This document shows positions 52,741-61,702 of a DNA stretch of 64,000 nucleotides, in pieces. Origin of the DNA: Streptomyces corallincola (GTDB taxonomy: Bacteria; Actinomycetota; Actinomycetes; Streptomycetales; Streptomycetaceae); the NCBI RefSeq assembly GCF_019104725.1, contig NZ_JAHRXF010000013.1, forward strand, positions 62,001 to 126,000, read 5' to 3'. The position numbers were made by a program, and so were the translations under genes. The notes under the pieces are model-generated. The model searched no databases and had not been told where the DNA came from. It saw only the letters and a program-made list of their open reading frames with translations. Every line of letters starts with the position of its first letter. The stretch's first letter is position 1.

Positions 52741-52782
52741 GTACCCACTTTTAAGTAAGGTACCTACCTTGAAGTAAGGTAC
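52741..52782. promoter_or_regulatory. HxlR-type operator between the quinone reductase and regulator genes
   Basis: AAGTAAGGTAC occurs at 52753-52763 and again at 52772-52782 (19 bp apart). GTACCCACTT-TT-AAGTAAGGTAC (52741-52763) and AAGGTA-CC-TACCTT (52757-52770) are overlapping inverted repeats. GTAC-anchored ACTT/AAGT palindromes are typical of QorR/YtfH-like sites. The last repeat also contains TAAGGT, a -10 for the HxlR gene ending 6 nt before its ATG. Confidence 0.72.
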
Positions 52783-52786
52783 TGGC

Positions 52787-53224
52787 ATGGCAGTGAGCCC
52801 AGCAGTCGATGCCCCCGGTCCCTCCGACCGCCCCGGTCCGCGCCCGCGCAACACCCTGGAGGCCGAGGCGCAGTGCCCGTACCGCCTCGTCCTGGAGCAC
52901 GTCACCAGCCGCTGGGGCGTGCTCGTCCTGATCGAACTCCTCGACGGATCACGGCGGTTCAGCGAACTGCGCCGGGCGATCGAGCGGGTGGCGCGGGTCA
53001 GCGAGAAGATGCTCACCCAGACCCTCCAGACCCTGGAGCGCGACGGCCTCGTGCACCGCGACGCCAAGCCGGTCATCCCGCCCCGCGTGGACTACACCCT
53101 CACCCCGCTCGGCCGCGAGGCCGCCGAACAGGTCCGCCTCCTCGCCCGCTGGACCCACCGGCGCATGGACGAGGTGGAGGAGTCCCGCCGGGCCTACGAC
53201 GAGGCGCGCGCGGCACGGGCTTGA
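52787..53224 (+). CDS. HxlR-family redox-type transcriptional regulator
   Basis: A 145-residue winged-helix protein. The core CPYRLVLEHVTSRWGVLVLIEL, then RFSELRRAI, VSEKMLTQTLQTLERDGLV and VDYTLTPLGREA, is the HxlR pattern. Cys30 is in the position used for redox or electrophile sensing by HypR/QorR-type members. It has no ribosome site and probably a leaderless mRNA. Likely represses itself and the divergent quinone reductase gene through the shared operator (inference). Confidence 0.92.
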   Translation: MAVSPAVDAPGPSDRPGPRPRNTLEAEAQCPYRLVLEHVTSRWGVLVLIELLDGSRRFSELRRAIERVARVSEKMLTQTLQTLERDGLVHRDAKPVIPPRVDYTLTPLGREAAEQVRLLARWTHRRMDEVEESRRAYDEARAARA

Positions 53225-53247
53225 ACAGATGGTGTGAGCGCCGGGTG

Positions 53248-53286
53248 CCGAAGTGGCCCGGAAGGCGTGCTTCCGGGCCACTTCGG
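53248..53286 (+). terminator. Strong bidirectional hairpin after the HxlR gene
   Basis: CCGAAGTGGCCCGGAAG (53248-53264) pairs perfectly over 17 bp with the sequence at 53270-53286 around a 5-nt loop. It lies between convergent genes and can serve both strands. Confidence 0.88.
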
Positions 53287-53305
53287 TGTACGGGTACGGC
53301 GTAGG

Positions 53306-53395
53306 CAGTACGGGTCACGGCGAGACGAGTCACGGCCGGGTGAGTGACGGCAGTACGGGTCACGGCGGGACGAGTCGCGGCCGGATGAGTGACGG
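53306..53395. repeat. 45-bp tandem duplication
   Basis: The unit beginning CAGTACGGGTCACGGCG (53306) is repeated at 53351 with three mismatches; each copy holds TCACGG and GTGACGG half-sites. It lies in the gap before the 3' end of korB. Confidence 0.75.
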
Positions 53396-53431
53396 CCGCG
53401 CCGCCCCCGCCGTTACGTGACCACGGGAACG

Positions 53432-54490
53432 TCAGCCGACCGTCCAGGTGTCCCCGCCCGCCAGCAGCCCGGCCAGGTCGCCCTTGCCCTGCTGCTCCAC
53501 GGCCGTCTCCAACTGGTCGGCCATCGCCGTGTCGTAGACCGGCCGCACCACCGAGCGGAACACCCCGATCGGGGTGTGGTGCAGGGTGTCCGGGTCGGCG
53601 AGCCGGGAGAGGGCGAAAGCGGTGGTGGGCGACGCGGTGTGCGCGTCGTGCACCAGGATCTCCGCCTCGTTCTCCGGGGTCACCTCGACGACCTCCAGAT
53701 CCCCGGTGCGCCGGTCCCGTACGACACCGCGCGCACCGTCCGCGCCGAACCGGATCGGCTGCCCGTGCTCCAGCCGGATCAGCGCGTCCTGGGCCCGCTC
53801 CCGGTCCTTGAGGGCGTCGAACGCGCCGTCGTTGAAGATGTTGCAGTTCTGGTAGATCTCCACCAGCGCCGTACCGGGGTGGTCGGCGGCGGCGCGCAGC
53901 ACCTCCGTGAGGTGCTTGCGGTCGGAGTCGATGGTGCGGGCGACGAACGACGCCTCCGCGCCGATCGCCAGCGACACCGGGTTGAACGGCGCGTCCAGCG
54001 AGCCCATCGGCGTCGATTTGGTGATCTTGCCGACCTCGGAGGTCGGACTGTACTGGCCCTTGGTCAGCCCGTAGATCCGGTTGTTGAACAGCAGGATCTT
54101 CAGGTTCACATTGCGGCGCAGCGCGTGGATCAGATGGTTGCCGCCGATGGAGAGCGCGTCACCGTCACCGGTGACCACCCACACCGACAGGTCCCGTCTG
54201 CTGGTCGCCAGCCCGGTGGCGATCGCGGGCGCCCGGCCGTGGATGGAGTGCATCCCGTACGTGTTCAGGTAGTACGGGAAGCGGGAGGAGCAGCCGATGC
54301 CCGAGACGAAGACGATGTTCTCCCGCGCCAGACCCAGCTCCGGCATGAACCCCTGCACGGCGGCGAGGATCGCGTAGTCACCGCAGCCGGGGCACCAGCG
54401 CACCTCCTGGTCCGACTTGAAGTCCTTCATCGACTGCTTGGCCTCGGCCTTGGGGACCAGGTGGAGCAGCCCGGTGCCGGCGTCAGTCAT
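53432..54490 (-). CDS. korB: 2-oxoacid:ferredoxin oxidoreductase, beta subunit
   Basis: TPP and [4Fe-4S] subunit of the 2-oxoglutarate (or pyruvate):ferredoxin oxidoreductase; 352 residues. Cluster ligands are CPGCGDY (Cys33, Cys36), Cys67 in GIGCSSRFPYY and the Cys of IYQNCNIFND. The TPP motif is GDGDALSIGGNH with NN about 28 residues later. ATG at 54490 overlaps the end of korA by 8 bp, so the two subunits are translated together. It supplies reduced ferredoxin from the TCA cycle. Confidence 0.94.
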   Translation of the reverse strand: MTDAGTGLLHLVPKAEAKQSMKDFKSDQEVRWCPGCGDYAILAAVQGFMPELGLARENIVFVSGIGCSSRFPYYLNTYGMHSIHGRAPAIATGLATSRRDLSVWVVTGDGDALSIGGNHLIHALRRNVNLKILLFNNRIYGLTKGQYSPTSEVGKITKSTPMGSLDAPFNPVSLAIGAEASFVARTIDSDRKHLTEVLRAAADHPGTALVEIYQNCNIFNDGAFDALKDRERAQDALIRLEHGQPIRFGADGARGVVRDRRTGDLEVVEVTPENEAEILVHDAHTASPTTAFALSRLADPDTLHHTPIGVFRSVVRPVYDTAMADQLETAVEQQGKGDLAGLLAGGDTWTVG

Positions 54491-56411
54491 CGATGGCCTC
54501 CTTCAGCGCGGTGGCGAGCTGTTCCGCCTTGAACGGCATCCCGTTGACCTGGTTGTACGAGTGCGCGTCCACCAGATACTTCGCCCGAATCAGCAGGGCG
54601 AGTTGCCCGAGGTTCATCTCCGGGACGACGACCTTGTCGTACCCGGCGAGCACCGCACCCAGGTTCGCCGGGAACGGGTTCAGGTGGCGCAGATGCGCCT
54701 GCGCGATCGACACACCGGCCGCGCGCAGCCGCCGTACTGCCGCCGTGATCGGCCCGTAGGTGGAACCCCAGCCGAGCACCAGGGTCCGCGCGCCGTCCGG
54801 GTCGTCCACCGCGAGGTCGGGCACCTCGATCCCGTCGATCTTGGCCTGCCGGGTACGCACCATCAGATCGTGGTTCGCCGGGTCGTACGAGATGTTGCCC
54901 GTACCGTCCTGCTTCTCGATCCCGCCGATCCGGTGCTCCAGCCCCGGTGTGCCCGGCACCGCCCACGGCCGCGCCAGCGTCAACGGGTCCCGCTTGTACG
55001 GCCAGAACACCTCGGTGCCGTCCGCCAGCGTGTGGTTCGGCCCTGACGCGAACCGTGTCCGCAGATCCGGCAACTCCTCCAGATCCGGCACCCGCCACGG
55101 TTCGGACCCGTTGGCGAGATACCCGTCCGACAGCAGGAACACCGGCGTCCGGTACGTCAGCGCGATCCGCGCCGCCTCCAGCGCCGCGTCGAAACAGTCG
55201 GCCGGGGTGCGCGGCGCCACCACCGGCACCGGCGCCTCGCCGTTGCGCCCGTACATCGCCTGGAGCAGATCGGCCTGCTCGGTCTTGGTCGGCAGCCCCG
55301 TCGAGGGCCCGCCGCGCTGGATGTCCACCACCAGCAGCGGCAGCTCCATCGAGACGGCGAGCCCGATCGTCTCGCTCTTGAGCGCCACACCGGGACCGGA
55401 CGTGGTCGTCACCGCCAGCGAGCCGCCGAAGGCCGCGCCGAGCGCCGCCCCGATCCCCGCGATCTCGTCCTCGGCCTGGAACGTCCGCACCCCGAAGTTC
55501 TTGTGCCGGCTCAGCTCGTGCAGGATGTCCGACGCCGGGGTGATCGGGTACGACCCCAGATACAGCGGCAGGTCCGCCTGGCGCGAGGCACTGATCAGGC
55601 CGTACGCCAGCGCCAGGTTGCCGGAGATGTTGCGGTACAGCCCCGGCGGGAACGCCGTCGCCGCCGGTGCCACCTCGTAGGAGACCGCGAAGTCCTCCGT
55701 GGTCTCCCCGAAGTTCCACCCCGCCCGGAACGCCGCGATGTTCGCCGCCGCGATGTCCGGCTTCTTGGCGAACTTCGCCCGCAGGAACCGCTCGGTGCCC
55801 TCCGTCGGCCGGTGGTACATCCACGACAGCAGACCGAGCGCGAACATGTTCTTGCTCCGCTCCGCCTCCTTCCGGGACAGCTCGAACTCCTTGAGCGCCT
55901 CCACGGTGAGCGTGGTCAGCGGCACCGGGTGCAGGCTGTAGCCGTCCAGCGAGCCGTCCTCCAGCGGGGACGCCTCGTAGCCGACCTTCTGCAGGGCACG
56001 CTTGGTGAACTCGTCGGTGTTCACGATGATCTCGGCGCCGCGCGGCAGATCCGCGATGTTGGCCTTCAACGCCGCCGGATTCATCGCCACCAGGACGTTC
56101 GGCGCGTCACCCGGCGTGAGGATGTCGTGGTCGGCGAAGTGGAGCTGGAAACTGGAGACGCCGGGCAGAGTTCCGGCGGGCGCGCGGATCTCGGCGGGGA
56201 AGTTCGGAAGCGTGGAGAGATCGTTGCCGAACGACGCGGTCTCCGAGGTGAAACGGTCCCCGGTGAGCTGCATACCGTCGCCCGAGTCCCCCGCGAACCG
56301 GATGATCACCCGGTCCAGGCGCCGCACGTCCTTCGCGCCGCCCGGTGTGCGCTGCTCTGCGAGGACGGGTTCGTCGGCCTGCTCCGTCGGGCTGCTGACC
56401 TGGCTGGTCAC
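54483..56411 (-). CDS. korA: 2-oxoacid:ferredoxin oxidoreductase, alpha subunit (gamma-alpha fusion)
   Basis: A 642-residue subunit: an N-terminal gamma domain (RVIIRFAGDSGDGMQLTGDR) fused to the alpha domain (YPITPASDILHELSRHKNFG, QAEDEIAGIGAALGAAFGG, TTTSGPGVALKSE). The fused order is the KorA type found in Mycobacterium and Streptomyces. GTG at 56411 has a strong AAGGAGG site; in-frame upstream residues to 56582 are not used. The lack of a ferredoxin-like delta domain means an outside ferredoxin accepts the electrons. Confidence 0.93.
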   Translation of the reverse strand: MTSQVSSPTEQADEPVLAEQRTPGGAKDVRRLDRVIIRFAGDSGDGMQLTGDRFTSETASFGNDLSTLPNFPAEIRAPAGTLPGVSSFQLHFADHDILTPGDAPNVLVAMNPAALKANIADLPRGAEIIVNTDEFTKRALQKVGYEASPLEDGSLDGYSLHPVPLTTLTVEALKEFELSRKEAERSKNMFALGLLSWMYHRPTEGTERFLRAKFAKKPDIAAANIAAFRAGWNFGETTEDFAVSYEVAPAATAFPPGLYRNISGNLALAYGLISASRQADLPLYLGSYPITPASDILHELSRHKNFGVRTFQAEDEIAGIGAALGAAFGGSLAVTTTSGPGVALKSETIGLAVSMELPLLVVDIQRGGPSTGLPTKTEQADLLQAMYGRNGEAPVPVVAPRTPADCFDAALEAARIALTYRTPVFLLSDGYLANGSEPWRVPDLEELPDLRTRFASGPNHTLADGTEVFWPYKRDPLTLARPWAVPGTPGLEHRIGGIEKQDGTGNISYDPANHDLMVRTRQAKIDGIEVPDLAVDDPDGARTLVLGWGSTYGPITAAVRRLRAAGVSIAQAHLRHLNPFPANLGAVLAGYDKVVVPEMNLGQLALLIRAKYLVDAHSYNQVNGMPFKAEQLATALKEAIDD

Positions 56412-56692
56412 TGAACTGGACCTCCTTCGAGGCGGCTGTTCGGGCGTGGTCTTCCCACGGACCATGCCGGAATCAACCCTACGTCGGTTGGGGCGCCTTC
56501 CCGTGGCCATCCACAGGATGGACGGCAATTCGAGACGGCCTGTCGCGCTGACATCCCATGCTTTCCCCCACCACCGGAGCATCGATCAAGACACGCCCCG
56601 CGTGTCCCTCCGCTTCCAACAGAAGCGGGGGCGGCTGACACCGGGCTGACGGGTACGGAATGGATCGGAGGTGCCCGTGGGACAGCCGGTCC

Positions 56693-56749
56693 GGTGGCCC
56701 GCCGAGCGGCCGGTCGGGTGACACGGCGCGGGTCGTGCGGCGGGCCACC
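56693..56749 (-). terminator. Long hairpin between the response regulator gene and korA
   Basis: GGTGGCCCGCCG (56693-56704) pairs perfectly over 12 bp with CGGCGGGCCACC (56738-56749). On the minus strand it begins 40 bp after the response regulator stop. The rest of the gap 56412-56788 is the korA leader; no further gene was seen. Confidence 0.7.
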
Positions 56750-56788
56750 CGGCCGAGTCTCCCCGGCGCACCCCGCGCCGTCCCGACA

Positions 56789-57463
56789 TCAGGAGTTCAG
56801 GTACGTCAGAACGGCCAGAACCCGCCGGTGGTCCCCATCGCTGGGCGACAGCCCCAGCTTCAGGAAGATGTTGCTCACGTGCTTCTCCACCGCCCCGTCG
56901 CTCACCACGAGCTGCCGCGCGATGGCCGAGTTCGTCCGCCCCTCCGCCATCAGCCCCAGCACCTCGCGCTCCCTCGGCGTGAGCACCGCCAGCACATCCT
57001 GCTTGCGGCTGCGCCCCAGCAACTGGGCCACCACCTCCGGATCCAGCGCCGTACCGCCCGCCGCGACCCGCACCACCGCGTCCACGAACTCCCGCACATC
57101 GGCCACCCGGTCCTTGAGCAGATACCCGACGCCCCTGCTGGAACCGGCCAGCAGTTCGGTGGCGTACCGCTCCTCCACATACTGCGACAGGACCAGCACC
57201 CCGAGCCCCGGATACTCCCTGCGCAACCGCACGGCGGCCCGGACACCCTCGTCCGTGTGCGTCGGCGGCATCCGCACATCGGCCACCACCACATCGGGCA
57301 GCTCGCCCTGCGCGGCCAGGTCGGCGACGGTCTTCACCAACGCCTCCGCGTCCCCGACGCCCGCGACCACATCGTGCCCCCGGTCCGTCAGAAGCCGGGT
57401 CAGCCCCTCCCGGAGCAACACCGAGTCCTCGGCGATGACCACCCGCACCCTCACGTTCTCCAC
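56789..57463 (-). CDS. NarL/LuxR-family response regulator
   Basis: A two-component DNA-binding regulator of about 224 residues. The receiver domain has the acidic pair in IAEDSVLLREGL, the phospho-acceptor Asp62 in VADVRMPP, and a Lys in GYLLKDRV. The C-terminal LuxR helix-turn-helix is LTPREREVLGLMAEGRTNSA with VEKHVSNIFLKLGL. GTG at 57463 is chosen (GGGAG upstream); GTG at 57454 is close and possible. Two sensor kinases lie upstream on the same strand and korAB downstream, so korAB or nuo2 are candidate targets. Confidence 0.92.
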   Translation of the reverse strand: MENVRVRVVIAEDSVLLREGLTRLLTDRGHDVVAGVGDAEALVKTVADLAAQGELPDVVVADVRMPPTHTDEGVRAAVRLRREYPGLGVLVLSQYVEERYATELLAGSSRGVGYLLKDRVADVREFVDAVVRVAAGGTALDPEVVAQLLGRSRKQDVLAVLTPREREVLGLMAEGRTNSAIARQLVVSDGAVEKHVSNIFLKLGLSPSDGDHRRVLAVLTYLNS

Positions 57464-57647
57464 GATCTCCCGACCCCCACTGCGCTCCGCCGACGGTGTC
57501 TCCTGCGGAGCAAAGCATTCCAGCAATCGGACGAGGCCGGGCGGCCTGTGGATAACGCATGAGAGGGGTCACCGGGGCTGTGGAAAAGTGCGGGAGAGGT
57601 GGGGTGTGGGCAGGGGGAGGGCGCGGCGATCCGGGCACTCTTGATCG

Positions 57648-57719
57648 GTGCGTGCGGTGCGTGCGGTGCGTGCGGTGCGTGCGGTGCGTGCGGTGCGTGC
57701 GGTGCGTGCGGTGCGTGCG
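57648..57719. repeat. Minisatellite: 8 copies of a 9-mer (GTGCGTGCG)
   Basis: Eight perfect tandem copies of GTGCGTGCG fill 57648-57719, between the first kinase gene and the response regulator gene (both minus strand). Perfect identity suggests recent slippage. The rest of the gap 57464-57821 is GC-rich without a gene. Confidence 0.92.
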
Positions 57720-57821
57720 CGGGTGGGAGTGCTGGCGCTCGGATGGTGTCGGAGGCGGAGGCGGAGGCGGTGTGGGGGCCGGTGCCAATCGGGGTGGCTA
57801 CGGCGCCGACCCGGGTGTGGA

Positions 57822-59189
57822 TCAGGTGCGCCAGGGCAGTTCGGCTATCACGCGGGTCGGGCCGCCCGCCGGTGAATCGACCACCAGGACGCCGTCCACC
57901 GCGTCCAGCCGACCGGCCAGCCCCGCCAGACCCGAACCGTGTGCCGCGTCCGCGCCGCCGACCCCGTCGTCCAGCACCTGGACCAGCAGCCGGTCCTCGG
58001 ACCGCCACACGTCCACGGTGGCCGAGCGGGCGCCGCTGTATTTGCTGATGTTCTGGAGGAGTTCGGAGACGGTGAAGTAGGCGATGCCCTCGATGGCGGG
58101 GGCGGGGCGGGCCGGTAGATCGACCTCGACCCGGACGGGCACGGTGCAGCGGGAGGCGATGGCGGAGAGGGCGGCATCCAGGCCCCGGTCGGTGAGGACG
58201 GCCGGGTGGATGCCCCGCGCCAGGGCGCGCAGCTCCTGGAGCGCCGTCTTCACTTCCCCGTGCGCGTCGTCCACCATCCGGGCAGCCGCCTGCGGGTCCT
58301 CCCGCACCTTCTCCTTCGCCATTCCGAGATCGATGGCCAGACTGACCAGCCGGGCCTGCGCGCCGTCGTGCAGGTCGCGTTCGATGCGGCGCAGATCGGC
58401 AGCGGCGGCGTCCACCACGACCCCCCGGTCCGACTCCAGCTCCACCACCCGCGCCGACAGCCGCGACGGCCCGAGCAGCCCCCTCACCAGTACCCCGTCC
58501 ACCGCGGTGAGCGCGCGCACGATCCACGGCGTGACCAGCGTGAGCAGCAGCCCCACCAGTGCGGTCACGGCGATCTCGAAGGGGTTGTCGAGATATATGG
58601 CGTGGTGGGCGTCGCCGTAGAGCTGGATGCCGTCCTGACCCGCGTACATCGGGAACACCCAGAACCACAGCGGATACGTCAGCAGGGACCAGCCGGTGGC
58701 CCAGAAGCTCACCGCGACGGAGAAGGAGAAGACGGCCCAGGGGTACTGGAGCACCGCGTAGAGCAGATGGCGCCAGGAGACACCGCTGCCCAGCATCCCA
58801 CCGACCCAGCCGAGGAACCCCGGCCGCCGTGAGCGCACCGGCTCCGGGTCCGCCACCGATACCCCCAGCAGCGCGCGGGCCCGCATCCGCTCCAGGACCC
58901 CGAAGCCCCGGCACCCGGCGAGGGCCACCGCGAGAACTGGTATCCCCAGGAACGTCACCAGCAGTCCGGCACCGAGCGACACCGTCGTCACCGCCCAGGT
59001 GAACAGCACCACCGCGACCGGCAGTCCGGTGAGGACGTACGCCAACTCCCGCCACGTACGCCCCTCGAAGGGAGCCCGCAGAGCGGCTGGGAGCGGGGAG
59101 CGGCGCGTTCCTGCGCTCCGATCACCCGGCGCGGGCCAGGCATCCCCGGCCTCGTCGAGCCCGTACCCCTGTCCGTACTCCGTGCTCAT
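57822..59189 (-). CDS. Membrane sensor histidine kinase (HisKA_3, NarL-type partner) 1
   Basis: A 455-residue kinase. The N-terminal half has four to six TM segments in the 'sensor' fold common in actinobacteria. The HisKA_3 phospho-acceptor is His274 in [16 protein letters not shown], and a C-terminal HATPase_c follows ([16 protein letters not shown] with the N-box Asn, LDDGVGGAD, GSGLAGLAGRLDAV). ATG at 59189 with a GGAGAACGGGG ribosome region; a longer frame is not supported. It is a close paralog of the kinase at 59671-61053, with the acceptor His at almost the same residue. Confidence 0.92.
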   Translation of the reverse strand: MSTEYGQGYGLDEAGDAWPAPGDRSAGTRRSPLPAALRAPFEGRTWRELAYVLTGLPVAVVLFTWAVTTVSLGAGLLVTFLGIPVLAVALAGCRGFGVLERMRARALLGVSVADPEPVRSRRPGFLGWVGGMLGSGVSWRHLLYAVLQYPWAVFSFSVAVSFWATGWSLLTYPLWFWVFPMYAGQDGIQLYGDAHHAIYLDNPFEIAVTALVGLLLTLVTPWIVRALTAVDGVLVRGLLGPSRLSARVVELESDRGVVVDAAAADLRRIERDLHDGAQARLVSLAIDLGMAKEKVREDPQAAARMVDDAHGEVKTALQELRALARGIHPAVLTDRGLDAALSAIASRCTVPVRVEVDLPARPAPAIEGIAYFTVSELLQNISKYSGARSATVDVWRSEDRLLVQVLDDGVGGADAAHGSGLAGLAGRLDAVDGVLVVDSPAGGPTRVIAELPWRT

Positions 59190-59388
59190 GGATATCGCCC
59201 CGTTCTCCTCGCCCCGACGGCCTCGAAGCCGTACCCCTTCATCGTGCTGTCCCCAGCCCCGCACCGACATGGAGTCCATCGGTGTCTTCGTGCGGGGGTT
59301 TTCCCTACCTCCGAGAGCTGTACGGATCGGGATGCGGTCGCCCCGAGCGGCGGGAACGGCGCGCTTGGAAGCGGGAGTTGGACGATTC

Positions 59389-59454
59389 TGCTGGTGCTGG
59401 TGCTGGTGCTGGTGCTGGTGCTGGTGCTGGTGCTGGTGCTGGTGCTGGTGCTGG
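59389..59454. repeat. Microsatellite: 11 copies of a hexamer (TGCTGG)
   Basis: Eleven perfect TGCTGG units lie between the two kinase genes, downstream of kinase 2 and 200 bp upstream of the kinase 1 start. The 481-bp gap 59190-59670 also holds short GCACCG/CGCACA repeats (59508-59585) and no convincing gene. Confidence 0.92.
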
Positions 59455-59670
59455 CTTGCTGTGCCGCACGTTGCGTCGCGTGTCGCACGCCTGACAGCGT
59501 CCGGTGCTCACCGGGCACCGCGCACCGCGTAGAGCACACCGCACAGCGCCCAGGGCGCACCGAGCACCGCCCAGCGCACAGCACGTGCAAGCCCACCTCA
59601 GCCGACCCCCGCGCGCAAACCCCCGCTCTGCCCCGGCGGCAGCCCCGTAGCCCCGTAGCCCCGCGGGTTC

Positions 59671-61053
59671 CTAATCCCGCCCCTCCTCCCGATCCCGCCA
59701 GGGCAACTCGGCCGTCACCACCGTCGGCCCGCCCTGGGGGGACTCGACCACGAACAGGCCGTCCACCGCGCCCAGCCGCTCGGAGAGCCCTCGTATGCCG
59801 CTTCCGGCGTCCGGGCGCGCGCCGCCTCGCCCGTCGTCGGTGACCTGTATGAGCAGCCGGTTCCGGGACCGCCACACGTCCACGGTGGCCGAGCGGGCGC
59901 CGCTGTGTTTGCTGATGTTCTGGAGGAGTTCGGAGACGGTGAAGTAGGCGATGCCCTCGATGGCGGGGGCGGGGCGGGCGGGCAGATCCGCTGTGACTCG
60001 TACCGGCACGGTGCAACGCGAGGCCACCGACGACAGGGCCGCGTCGAGCCCCCGGTCGGTGAGCACGGCCGGGTGGATGCCGCGGGCGAGATCGCGCAGC
60101 TCCTGGAGCGCGAGTTTCACCTCGCCGTGCGCCTCCTCCACCATCGCCGCCGCGTACTCGGGGTCCTCCAGCAGCTTCTCTTTGGCGAGGCCCAGCCCCA
60201 TCGCAAGGTTGACCAGCCGGGCCTGCGCACCGTCGTGGAGGTCGCGTTCGATCCGGCGCAGGTCGGCCGCAGCCGTGTCCACCACGACCCCCCGGTCCGA
60301 CTCCAGCTCCGCGATCCGCCGCTCCAACTCGTCGGAGGGCGACAGCAGCCCGCGCGCCATCGCCCGGTCCACGTTGGTCAACCCCCGTGCGATGAACGGC
60401 AGTACCGGCCACAGCACGAACAGCGAGGTCAGCGTCACCGCGAAGGTGAGGATTCCCCAGGGCAGGCGTATGAAGTCGTAGAGCAGTGTCCGCCAGCCCA
60501 CCGGGTCCTTGAGCGCAGCCCACAGGCGCTGTGCCGGTCCGCCGGTCCGCGTCACCGGCAGCGGAGACGGCTCGTCCACCCGTGTCCCGAGCAGCGCACG
60601 GACCCGCGCCCGCTCCAGCTTCCCGAGCTGTCTGGCACCCAGCAGGGACAGCGCGAGCAACGGCAGCCCGATCACCGTCAGCGTCAGGAACCCGCTGGTG
60701 AACACCGCCGTCACCACATAGGTGAAGCCGAGCAGTGCCATCGGGAGATTCAGCAGCAGGTGCGCTATCTCCTTCCAGGTGTGCCCTCCGAGTGCGAAAC
60801 GCGCGGGGGCCAGCGGGCCGGGAACACCATCCGGACCGGGCACCCCGGCACGGACCGAGGTCCCGGCGCGGTCGGCGGACGTGCGGGATGGGCCCGAGAC
60901 CCCCGATATATCGGTGCCGGATGCCCCAGAGCCATCGGAGTGCCTGGACGGATCGGCGGGCCCCGAGGCATCGGCGTGCCCGGAGAGGTCGGCAGGCTCG
61001 GACGGGTCGGCGGCCGGCCCGGAGGGGCCCACGGAGGAGGCGGCTGCGGTCAT
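59671..61053 (-). CDS. Membrane sensor histidine kinase (HisKA_3) 2, paralog of kinase 1
   Basis: A 460-residue kinase. About 85 N-terminal residues are a Ser/Gly/Asp/Pro-rich disordered region, then TM segments ([20 protein letters not shown] and on). His273 in [20 protein letters not shown] is the acceptor, followed by HATPase_c ([38 protein letters not shown]). From the acceptor region through the N-box it is nearly identical in wording to kinase 1, so a tandem duplication is clear. ATG at 61053. The gene is divergent from nuoA2. Confidence 0.92.
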   Translation of the reverse strand: MTAAASSVGPSGPAADPSEPADLSGHADASGPADPSRHSDGSGASGTDISGVSGPSRTSADRAGTSVRAGVPGPDGVPGPLAPARFALGGHTWKEIAHLLLNLPMALLGFTYVVTAVFTSGFLTLTVIGLPLLALSLLGARQLGKLERARVRALLGTRVDEPSPLPVTRTGGPAQRLWAALKDPVGWRTLLYDFIRLPWGILTFAVTLTSLFVLWPVLPFIARGLTNVDRAMARGLLSPSDELERRIAELESDRGVVVDTAAADLRRIERDLHDGAQARLVNLAMGLGLAKEKLLEDPEYAAAMVEEAHGEVKLALQELRDLARGIHPAVLTDRGLDAALSSVASRCTVPVRVTADLPARPAPAIEGIAYFTVSELLQNISKHSGARSATVDVWRSRNRLLIQVTDDGRGGARPDAGSGIRGLSERLGAVDGLFVVESPQGGPTVVTAELPWRDREEGRD

Positions 61054-61190
61054 ACCGTTCAGCCTGCCGTGCCACACACCCCCGGCGCCATGAGGTCCGC
61101 CGCCCTCTCGTCCTGGGGAAAACCCCACCCACCGCACGATCCCCCTGCCGCACACCGCGACGGGCCGCTTACCGTGTCTTTATCAGGGCC

Positions 61191-61196
61191 TAGACT
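61191..61196 (+). promoter_or_regulatory. Probable -10 of the nuo2 cluster
   Basis: TAGACT at 61191-61196, with a weak TTACCG 16 bp upstream. It gives a leader of about 80 nt before nuoA2. No Rex-like TTGTGA/TCACAA site is visible in the 232-bp gap 61054-61285, unlike the first nuo operon. Confidence 0.5.
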
Positions 61197-61285
61197 CCCG
61201 TGGGTACGGCCTCCCGCGATCCCAGCGCCGCGCGGGAACCGGAAACACCACGAGGTCAGGGCAGCGCGGGGAGCGAGGGCGGACG

Positions 61286-61702
61286 GTGCGGGAGACGGTG
61301 GGCAACTCGACGGTAGCCGCCGCGGACGCCGCGGCCGACTACTTCCGGTCCTACTCGGTCGTGGGACTGCTCGCCCTGCTGGGCGTCCTCTTCGTCGCGG
61401 TCGCCTTCGGCGCCGGACGCCTGCTGCGGCCCGTCGTACCGACCCCCGAGAAACTCCTCACCTACGAGTGCGGCGTCGATCCCGTCGGCGAGGGCTGGGC
61501 CCACACCCAGGTCCGCTACTACGTCTACGCCTTCCTCTACGTCGTCTTCGCCGTCGATTCGATCTTCCTGTTCCCCTGGGCCACCGTCTTCGCCGCCCCC
61601 GGCTACGGCGCGGCGACCCTGGTCGAGATGTTCGTCTTCCTCGGCTTCCTCGCCGTGGGCCTGCTGTACGCCTACAAGAAGGGAGTCCTGGCATGGACGT
61701 GA
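61286..61702 (+). CDS. nuoA2: NADH-quinone oxidoreductase subunit A, second copy
   Basis: A 138-residue paralog of NuoA with three TM helices, [15 protein letters not shown] and [12 protein letters not shown]. It opens a second nuo cluster. GTG start with a GAGGGCGGA region upstream. Overlaps nuoB2 by 10 bp. It differs from NuoA at many loop positions, so the two sets are old paralogs. Confidence 0.95.
   Translation: MRETVGNSTVAAADAAADYFRSYSVVGLLALLGVLFVAVAFGAGRLLRPVVPTPEKLLTYECGVDPVGEGWAHTQVRYYVYAFLYVVFAVDSIFLFPWATVFAAPGYGAATLVEMFVFLGFLAVGLLYAYKKGVLAWT

Noticed and set aside
57559..58080. Open frames across the GTGCGTGCG repeat (poly Cys-Gly-Ala or Val-Arg-Ala peptides)
   Set aside because: Repeat-derived peptides without ribosome sites, overlapping the kinase gene end.
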